In this document: piece after piece, positions 56,745 through 64,000 of the stretch | Numbering within the stretch: the stretch's first letter is position 1 | How the letters are laid out: each line of letters opens with the position of its first letter | Assembly (NCBI RefSeq): GCF_901709675.1 | Contig: NC_051095.1 | Span: 7,965,956-8,029,955, forward strand | Reading direction: 5' to 3' | Origin: Syngnathus acus | Lineage: Eukaryota; Chordata; Actinopteri; Syngnathiformes; Syngnathidae | DNA: 64,000 nucleotides | The notes under the pieces: generated by a model | Told to the model about the DNA's origin: nothing | Database searches by the model: none | Seen by the model: only the letters and a program-made list of their open reading frames with translations | Translations under genes and position numbers: made by a program

Positions 56745-58945
56745 TCATGATGTAATTGGTAATTAATTAGAACTTTTACATGACATAAATCTGAGAGTGA
56801 CTTCTTAGTGTTGCAGGCAAAGCAGCATCAGTGAATCGGACTTCAATGAAGATGTTTTAAATATGCATTTAACACACTCGGCTTCATGAGCTGTTGCGCC
56901 TACCAAACCGAATACGATAACACTTGACTCCCAGGGGCTTCTGTTTGCTCTGTGGTGCTACACTACTCTGGAATGCAAGGCTTCATACAGTTTGCAGAAG
57001 AAAAAAAAATACTAACTAAGGGAAAATATTTTTCCAGCGCTTTCCATCTTTGCAATATGCAGTCATATGAAGAAAACAATAAAAGATGTAGTGGGACTTG
57101 ACTGATTAATTGGCCAGACGATTTTATAGATCTTTTTTCTTAATCGTCCAACTTTTAACAATGTTTTACTCTGCATTCACACATTATGTACAATATAAGG
57201 CAAAGACAACTCAAACATTCACGTTTGTAATGATGAAAATCGGTATGGGCTTGGTCAATGGAGATGACGCTCGCAGCAGTGAAATGTGCACAGCATGTGT
57301 CAGTTCCTGAAAACAAAACAATTATTCGCGATGTGTTTTATATAGGAGGTGTTTAGAAATGCAACATCAAATGATGCCGTGATTGCCGGCGTGGCTCTAT
57401 TTTGTCGGAATAGCGCTCGTCTGCGTTTGTGCTTCAACTCGTCATTTCTCCTCAGAACCTCAGCCAGAAAGTGACAAAAAAAAGTGAGAACTAGATGCGC
57501 ATTTGTGTGTTGGGGTAATTTGTCAACGCCTCTTGCAAAACAATTCTCTTGCATGGGATTGCAGCAAATCAGAAACATGCTATAAATAAATATGCAAAAA
57601 AAGATCGCACTGGCTTTTGAGGAGGGGGAAGTAAGAATGTCTTCAAGAGACTCTTTTTCCCTGTTCCATCCCAGAAGAACCCTTTTGAAAAAGAAAAGGG
57701 AGTTCTTGAAGGTGTGGGGTAAAAGGAGAACCCTCGGAAGGCGGTAAAGGCTGCTTCTACTGCCTGAGCTGCTGCAGTACAAAATGGATTTTATCTTGTG
57801 GGCTTACTCAATGTCACCATAAGGTGCCTTTGAGACGTATTTTACCCCAAAAAGTTGACATGTATACTTTTTTTTTTAACGTCATTGTATTTAGTCGATT
57901 TAGCTGTTTCCTGAGTGTTTTTGGACAGAGTTGGTGGATGGATTTTTCTGCATTAAGTTGCACTTACTGATGATTATTATCAGCGGGGCATTTAGACACT
58001 TGTCCACCTTCTTTTGTTTATTTCAGTAGTTCTATCCACGTTGACCTTAAGTCACTTTTTTGTTGTTTTCTTACGCATCTCAGGTAGAAATGAATTGACT
58101 GCAAGCATGTGCATGAAAACAGCAACAACAAAAAAAGATGCGCTTGTTGACAGAGTGGAAAATGACAAGGTGGACATTGTGACTAATGTTAGGATTTCAT
58201 GGAGATTTTTGAGTACTGTTTAACGTTTTTAATAACTGGGGTTGACTGCTTAAAGTAACAAAGCAATGCTGTTTCAAATATTTACACAGCTTGATTGCAA
58301 ATGGTCGCTTAATTGACATTTAGCAGGTTTCAGAACAGCGACCAATCACCTTTCACTCCATCACATCATCATCGGGGGGGGGTGTCATGCTTCCGAGGTG
58401 TCTGTGGATTGTATTTTGGGGGGGAGGGGCATTTCCGCCGCTGAACACGACTCGGCATTGATATAATAGTTCTACATAGGTGGCATTAATGAATGCATAA
58501 ATATTGTCAGCACGTTAAGACACAATTATAAGACTTTCATTTACTCACGAATGTCAAGGCTCACTATTTGGCAAGCCAAGGCATCAATGGTACTTAATTG
58601 TGTGAAGTGGAAGCAATTTTAATCATTTGCATCATTCATTTGTTCCAAATAAGGTCAAAGCAGTGGTGATATATGTAGATTTTATGTAAAAATGGTTTAT
58701 AAGCCCTTAGCTGCAGCAATTATCAAGTATTATCCTAAGGACACACCACTCCACTTTGTTTGTTGTTTTTTGGTCCAAGTATAAATATTCGCACATAAAA
58801 ATGTACTGATGAATGTAGTTTAACCTCTATATCAATATTTCATAAAGATTTGCATCATAATGAGTTTAGTTAAATAGTTTTTGCTGTGCCACACAGTGAA
58901 GACTTTCCATAAATGCAAATGAATTCAATATAATTTCGGCTTGCT
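56745..58945. other. Non-coding stretch
   Basis: No gene is supported. A near-inverted pair AGAACCCTTTT / AAAAGGGAGTTCT lies near 57674-57705. G-rich runs occur at 58374 and 58420. Open frames of up to 160 codons on the minus strand near 57300-57780 have no recognisable features. Confidence 0.45.
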
Positions 58946-58949
58946 ACTG

Positions 58950-59165
58950 GTATGAAAAAACTATTTTTCTTTAATTGGCGCAGCGTGGAGGGAAAACTAC
59001 ATCCTCGAATACGCAAGGTGCGCTCGTCCTTGGCTCAGAACGAAGGAGAGTATGTTAGCCAAACAATGGGGAGCATTAAAACAGGCTGGGTCAATACACC
59101 CCACTGGGCCGCGTGTCTTCCCGCAAGCTGCAAGAAGTTGCTCCGGTGGGGCTGTGGCACCAAAT
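58950..59165. promoter_or_regulatory. Candidate conserved non-coding block
   Basis: Balanced, CpG-containing sequence contains TTCTTTAATTGGCGC near 58967 and AAACAATGGGGAGC (SOX-like) near 59062. A plus-strand frame of 71 codons is open but unremarkable. Confidence 0.3.
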
Positions 59166-59169
59166 AGAA

Positions 59170-59780
59170 ACATCAATTACCGTAAATTACACCAAAACAG
59201 TGTGTAACACTTCAATTTGTTTAATCTTTGGTGCTGTCTGAGCTGCTTTGGATAAAAGGCGAGCGGAGCAGTGGCGCAAGATAACATTCAATAGCCCTAA
59301 GATACATATCTCTTCTAGCTTGTGGGAAAAAAGGGTGGTTATTTATGTCCTGCTTGACTTGGAAAGCATTATTAAAGACTCGGAAATACTTCTTGAAGAT
59401 GTTTTTTCCCCCTAAGCACGGCTTATTTCCAACACACATGATTCACATAATAATCGCAGAATGTAACATCAGCATCACTCTGAACATACTTGTGATGCAA
59501 TAAGCCCGCCACTGAAAAATACTCACGATATGCTCACTCTAAAATGAGGAAAACGTGTGGAGATAGCAGAGGCTGCGTTAGAAGTGGTTCTTTCAGTAGT
59601 TTTTCATTTTTTTTCCGTTTTAATATCACTTAAAGACGCTGTAAAATGAATGCAGGGATGTGTTTCTAAATATATTACACACATAATTGTGGAAAACTTG
59701 TGAAGAAAATGTTGGATAACTGCACTAAAAGTGTACTACTTGACGTTTTACATTGCTTAATGACTGTACTTGTGTTTATT
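59170..59780. other. AT-rich non-coding stretch
   Basis: No feature supported. Confidence 0.42.
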
Positions 59781-59788
59781 CCCTAGAT

Positions 59789-60112
59789 CACAGGTGTCAA
59801 ACTCAAGGCCCGGGGGCCAGATACGGCCGGCCACATCATTTCATGTGGCCGGCGAAGACAAATTGTGCATCAAATTCGTGTGTACTAGAATTGCAAATTG
59901 TCTTCACTTTTAATATCTTTTTTTTTTTTAATATTTGACCAGTTTTTACTCGTCTGATTTTGAAAACGAGTTATTTGCCAGTTTGTTTTGTAGCTTTTAC
60001 TGTATATATATGAGGTGCTCATACATTTATTTGGGTTGACAGTCATAATGGCCCTCCGAAAGAAGCTATGACTACAATGCGGCCCGCGAAAAAAATGAGT
60101 TTGACACCCCTG
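59789..60112 (+). mobile_element. hAT-like MITE with perfect 8-bp target duplication
   Basis: The 324-base element begins CACAGGTGTCAAACTC and ends with the complement of CAGGGGTGTCAAACTC. It is flanked by the identical 8-mer CCCTAGAT at 59781-59788 and 60113-60120. The subterminal parts are GGCC-rich and the middle is AT-rich. No coding capacity is present. It is the best-preserved of at least four family members in the window (others at 14163, 15789 and 55617). Assignment to the hAT superfamily rests on the 8-bp duplication and the terminal sequence. Confidence 0.95.
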
Positions 60113-60119
60113 CCCTAGA

Positions 60120-60840
60120 TGTACATTTTGCAACTTATTTCCTGCAGACGTAGAGTGGCTCAAACAACCAGTGACAAATTGTGTGTTTTTAAACATACTC
60201 AGCCAATCAAGAGGAATCTGATTCTGATTTGCGGGAACTGCACTTATCGTGCTTGCGAAGGATAAAATAAGACTTCAGTCAATCTTTGTTCAATGATTTG
60301 CCTTGCTATGGTTGATTAATTAAGAGTGGTGGTGTTGGTTGCTGGGGACAGATGAAGATTTGTCCATTTCAGGGAACATTTGGGAAGGGGGCGGGGAGCA
60401 TATTGGGTAGAAGTTGGTGGGGGGCCGGGCTAAATGAAAGACAAATGCGAGTAGTGCCCACTCAGCTATTTTCCCAGTCAAGATCAAAGGCGTGCCGGAC
60501 CGGCCGCTCCACAGGAAACTTGAGATGGGTCTTGCCTTTGTTTGCTGTTGCTAGGCAACCGGCGCCAGACTGAAAGTGTTTGCAATGGGGTACCAACTTC
60601 AAAACCATTTCCAATATAAATTTTCCAGACAGTCCTCGGCTCTCAATTTAGCCAGAAAATGAGAAGAAAGTGACGAAGGCGGATCGGCCCGTCTTTCAGA
60701 CATGGAATCGTCAATGGCGCCTATCCAGAACATTTCCTGAACGAGCCACCTCGTGCAAACTAAATACAAGCATCGTGAAACGTGATTAGCACGTTTTCCA
60801 TCCTCGTGCGACAACAACGAGGAGCGGAAGAAGAAAAAGC
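60120..60840. other. Non-coding stretch
   Basis: Bases 60350-60600 are GC-balanced with GTTGCTAGGCAACCGG near 60546 (RFX-like X-box, nearly palindromic). Otherwise nothing assigned. Confidence 0.42.
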
Positions 60841-60844
60841 TGGA

Positions 60845-61265
60845 AACTTAAATATAGCTTGATGCATTTATAAGCTCCGGTTCTGGCTTCCCGGTGAAGC
60901 TAATTAGGATGCTGTTATCTATTAATGGGCCTCGTGATAGTAACGGTGGCTAGACATGTGTCACAGAGAGCTCATTACATATCATTAGTTCAACACTCCA
61001 ATAATGTCTACACCTGCTGAGCATAAGATAATGACTTGGCCCCTTGATATTTGCAGGACGATTGTCTCGCAAGCCAAGCAGCACCAGGAGGGCGGAGAGC
61101 TGCGTGAAAACGGATAAAGCTCCACAATGTGAAACACGCCGCCTTCTATTTGCTGCAACCTACGGCGGGGAAAGCGAGATGTGTTTTGGCCCGCTTTGGT
61201 CCACGCAAGTCATTAAATAAACCGGCATTACAAGCTTGTGACTAACCAACGCTCATGGCATCTTT
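60845..61265. promoter_or_regulatory. Candidate conserved enhancer block
   Basis: Contains AGCTAATTAGGATG (TAATTA at 60901-60906), GTTATCTATTAATGGGCC (GATA plus homeodomain words), ATCATTAGTTC and AGATAATGAC, then CpG-containing sequence. There is no simple repeat inside. Regulatory function is inferred from motif density. Confidence 0.43.
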
Positions 61266-61269
61266 TAGG

Positions 61270-61638
61270 ACGGAGAAAAGATACGGGCATTTTTGACGCT
61301 AGCTTACTTTCCAACAATAGTCTTGCTATTCCTGTCAGCTTGTTTGTCGCTGCGTAAGTCATCACAAGCACATTTGCAGCCTGTAGAGCTGTATAACATA
61401 TATTGCCTAGGGAGGAAAGATTTGGATGACTAATGTAATTGCAATTTGTTTTTTTACCTTCAATATCGCGATTGCTGTTTAATGTGTGGTTTTTTTTTTT
61501 GTCTATGTCCTCTTTTCATATTACTAACAAACACAAGCAATAGAATAATCTTTTGTCAGATAAACAGTATCAGATGTATTATTCAACCCCCAAATTTTCT
61601 TTACAATAATATGTTGCATGTGCCCCCATTAGTTTAAA
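61270..61638. other. AT-rich interval
   Basis: Nothing recognised. Confidence 0.4.
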
Positions 61639-61640
61639 CA

Positions 61641-61944
61641 CATTCTGAATAATATTGCGTTTGTGGAATATTAGTGAAGCAGGGAATTCCACCTGTTTTC
61701 ATCCATCTCAGAGGGCGGCCATTTTGCCACTTGTTCACAAAAATGACCTCACAGTTGTCATTTTGGGTCACAAACAATCACAGTTCGCCGGTTTTCTAAA
61801 GCTGAGCTTTGATTGATTTGGACGTGAGACCTGGCAACTGTGATATAATTTTTGTCAATGAGTGACAAAATGGCCGCCTCCTGAGATGGATAAAAAGTTT
61901 TTTTGCTTAACTCATATTCCACAACCGCAATATTTATCAGAATG
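61641..61944. mobile_element. Foldback (long imperfect inverted repeat) element
   Basis: The left arm from 61641 and the reverse complement of the right arm ending at 61944 run in parallel for over 100 bases. Shared landmarks are CATTCTGA, ATATTGCG, TTGTGGAATAT, ATCCATCTCAG, GGCGGCCATTTTG and CACAGTTG. Arms meet a central segment of about 75 bases near 61760-61834. Identity is uneven, with small gaps. It looks like a MITE of the foldback type; no target duplication could be fixed. A transcript across it would fold into a long hairpin. Confidence 0.8.
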
Positions 61945-61949
61945 CTGTG

Positions 61950-62385
61950 GGTAGACTAGAGGTGGCTCATTGATACTACTGTAAAAACATTTTTGGGGTT
62001 GGTCGCCATTAACATTTGCACTCTAATTGAAGTAGTAGTCAGTAAAAAACTTAATACAGTCTTTGAAACAAAAATAAGAATTATTTTTCAACTTAATTAG
62101 AGTGTTACTTTTGAATGAGCTGCCTGCCACTGTGTTGTGTATTACATTCAGCCAAAATATGAACCCAAATTAACAGCCTTCAAAAATGCATCATTTTAAT
62201 AAATAAATGCTGGCTGACAAATGGGCAATTTAAAAATTGAACAATGCTGATGTCCTAATATATTTCAAATGAAATCATTAATTTATGGCTGACATTTTGG
62301 GATATTTAAATGTTATTGCCCCCCCCCACACCCACACACACACTCACTCCTCCCAGAGCGTGCCTGATTTAAATAGCAGTCATTT
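61950..62385. other. AT-rich interval
   Basis: A short C8/CA patch lies at 62321-62343. Nothing else is seen. Confidence 0.42.
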
Positions 62386-62389
62386 TTAG

Positions 62390-62765
62390 AATGAAGCACA
62401 TGGCACAGTGACAGAATGTTGACATGCTGGCAGCCAGCAGCGTGTGTACAATGTGTGTACGTTTCTATACATTCCGCAGCAAATATGCCGCCGAGCTGTT
62501 GGAACGCTGCAAGTGCAATCGCCACAAAGTGACCTTTGTGTCTGCAACGGCGAAGATTAGAATGGTGCTGTGCCTGCCTTGTGTTTTCACTACTGGAGCC
62601 AACTGGCACAGCACGGGCATCCTCTCCCCACAGCTCCCAGTCTGCCGTGATGACAATGGCGAGCCCATCTCGCACGGCATGTGAAAAACACAAAAAAGTG
62701 CTGGCGGGCCAGGAGAGTTTTCTGCGGAGAACAACACAACTGGTCTGCTGCTCCCTCTAAGGAAA
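62390..62765. promoter_or_regulatory. Candidate conserved non-coding block
   Basis: Complex, CpG-containing sequence is unlike the AT-rich flanks, with CACAAAGTGACCTTTGTG near 62522-62539. That word is a partial palindrome containing a nuclear-receptor half-site TGACCTTTG. Open frames exist on both strands in several registers, which suggests stop-poor DNA rather than one gene. Confidence 0.35.
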
Positions 62766-63006
62766 ATGGTTTTCTAAGAAGCAACTCTGACAGGACTTTT
62801 GACTACATGTCAGCTTTTGGCTACAAATTGACTTAGAATGCAAAGAAAAGAATGATGGTGAGGATTCATTCCACATTTCTACCCTCTCAAGCTTTTCTTC
62901 TTTTCCTTCAAAGTTCAAACAACCCAAAATGGCCTACATTTAAGTTTGCCACCAGCCACTCTGCTGCGTCCTCATTTAAACCCTTGGTTTCCTTAATAGT
63001 CAGCTT

Positions 63007-63060
63007 GCGTGCGTGCTTGCATGCGTGCGTGCTTGCATGCGTGTGTGTGTGTGTCTGTGT
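63007..63060. repeat. Duplicated 16-mer and (GT)n tract
   Basis: GCGTGCGTGCTTGCAT occurs twice in tandem (63007-63022, 63023-63038), then runs into GT repeats. Confidence 0.93.
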
Positions 63061-63529
63061 ACAATAAGTGTGTGTGTAGGTGTGTAAGATCAGCAAAGAA
63101 TGCATTCCTTGCATGTGGCACACAAGGATGGGTCAAAATAAAAGAAAAGAAAAAAGCAGTGGCAGATGTGCGACCACATAAGGTGGCAAGTTGTGTAGGT
63201 GTGTGCGTGCATGCGTGTTCTACTTTTTGTATTATTTGTTCTTTGTTTATATGTTACCTTTTTCATTTTTGTATTCTAATTGGTTTATAATGTGATATAT
63301 TTGTGTTGAAAAAAAATATAAGGTCCTCTCCTTTGTGCTTTTCATTACTATGAGTGTGTGTTTTGGGGCAGGGGGTGGGTTAAGGGGGCTTCTGCCCAAG
63401 GCGCCATTCAGAACATCCACTGACAGGGCAAGATATTAGAAATGCTGTTTATTGTAAACTCCAACCACACTAGAAGCCATATTATCAAATAATGTCATAT
63501 TTGTCAAAGGCATTATTATTACTAACACA

Positions 63530-63625
63530 CAATTAAAGGTAATTCGAACAATTTTAGAAGTGCGTATGAAAGTGGCAGGCCTTCGCATTGATCAGTACCC
63601 AAGAAGTAGCTCTTGGTTTCCAAAA
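63530..63625 (-). repeat. Dispersed repeat, copy 2 (inverted relative to 15925-16025)
   Basis: 'Aagaagtagctcttggtttc', 'ggcaggccttcgca' and 'tgcgtatgaaagtggc' are the reverse complement of the landmarks at 15925-16025. The family is not assigned. Confidence 0.55.
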
Positions 63626-64000
63626 GACCAGTGACCTCTGATCTTCACTCAACAATATTATCTTGGTAAAGGCAGAAAACATTACATTATGATGGTGTGC
63701 AGATAACATCTCAAACTCGCCACCAACTGGCCAATCCCCCCAGAAGAATTCTGTTTTAAAATGATCAGAAAAAGTGAAATCTATTGTTCTTAGATTCCCT
63801 TTCCCCGTAGTGTGATATCATATTTAATAAATCATCAAGAATGGAGCATATGAATAATGCCGCGGCATCATTAAGTGTACATACTGTACCCTGTATAATA
63901 TGCAATAAATTTCAGTAGGCGAGCTTTAAAAAGAGTCAAAGAGAAGTGTGTTGCATTTCCTTAGAATAAACGTAACGTACTGTACATACGTTTAATAATG

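Larger units (their letters stand above)
62770..64000. other. Non-coding stretch to the window end
   Basis: Apart from the repeats listed separately, sequence is AT-rich with no assigned features. Confidence 0.45.

Noticed and set aside
57300-57782. 160-codon open frame on the minus strand
   Set aside because: No start context, domain, signal or splice structure; residue composition is not protein-like and other frames nearby are equally open.
1-64000. CRISPR arrays, bacterial operons, phage or integrated viral genes
   Set aside because: No regularly spaced direct repeats with unique spacers, no ribosome-binding-site-led gene strings and no viral protein signatures were seen. The sequence is vertebrate in character.

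Overview
The window looks like non-coding nuclear DNA from a vertebrate, most likely a percomorph teleost fish. There is no prokaryotic gene organisation. The longest open frame is about 165 codons and none reads as a recognisable protein. Fish-type dispersed repeats are present: hAT-like MITEs with 8-bp target duplications, a TA-flanked 'catgtataatgcgcaccc' MITE, a decayed Tc1/mariner transposase, a SINE/LINE-type 'tgtatttgtatagcgctttt' repeat, and 'ccgtattttccgc' elements. Microsatellites of tetranucleotide, dinucleotide and homopolymer type are frequent.

The layout alternates AT-rich, feature-poor stretches with 100-700 bp blocks of mixed composition. These blocks are rich in homeodomain (TAATTA), forkhead, SOX, GATA and E-box words. 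They lie near 5.7, 7.1, 10.1-10.6, 11.7-12.2, 15.0-15.4, 17.0-17.5, 18.5-18.8, 19.6-20.7, 21.4-21.9, 24.4-25.1, 26.2-27.2, 28.1-28.3, 36.9-38.5, 39.5-40.6, 41.5-41.7, 44.9-46.0, 47.1-47.3, 49.1-49.8, 54.8, 59.0, 60.8-61.3 and 62.4-62.8 kb. This pattern is typical of a gene desert or giant intron around a developmental regulator, but the neighbouring gene cannot be named from the sequence. Several CTCF-like sites fit a regulatory-domain reading. Conservation was not measured, so these blocks are candidates.

No confirmed protein-coding gene was found. A few exon-like segments with good splice signals are listed at low confidence (22.06, 28.19, 36.84, 39.58 and 50.48 kb). A TATA-containing promoter-like stretch sits at 34.8 kb, followed by a possible short first exon whose phase would fit the 36.84 kb candidate.

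The best-supported individual features are mobile-element and repeat structures. They are two hAT-like MITEs with intact 8-bp target duplications (55617-56017 and 59789-60112), a 650-bp MITE with 25-bp terminal inverted repeats and TA flanks (35134-35783), an imperfect 300-bp foldback (61641-61944), and a very recent 176-bp tandem duplication (47434-47785).
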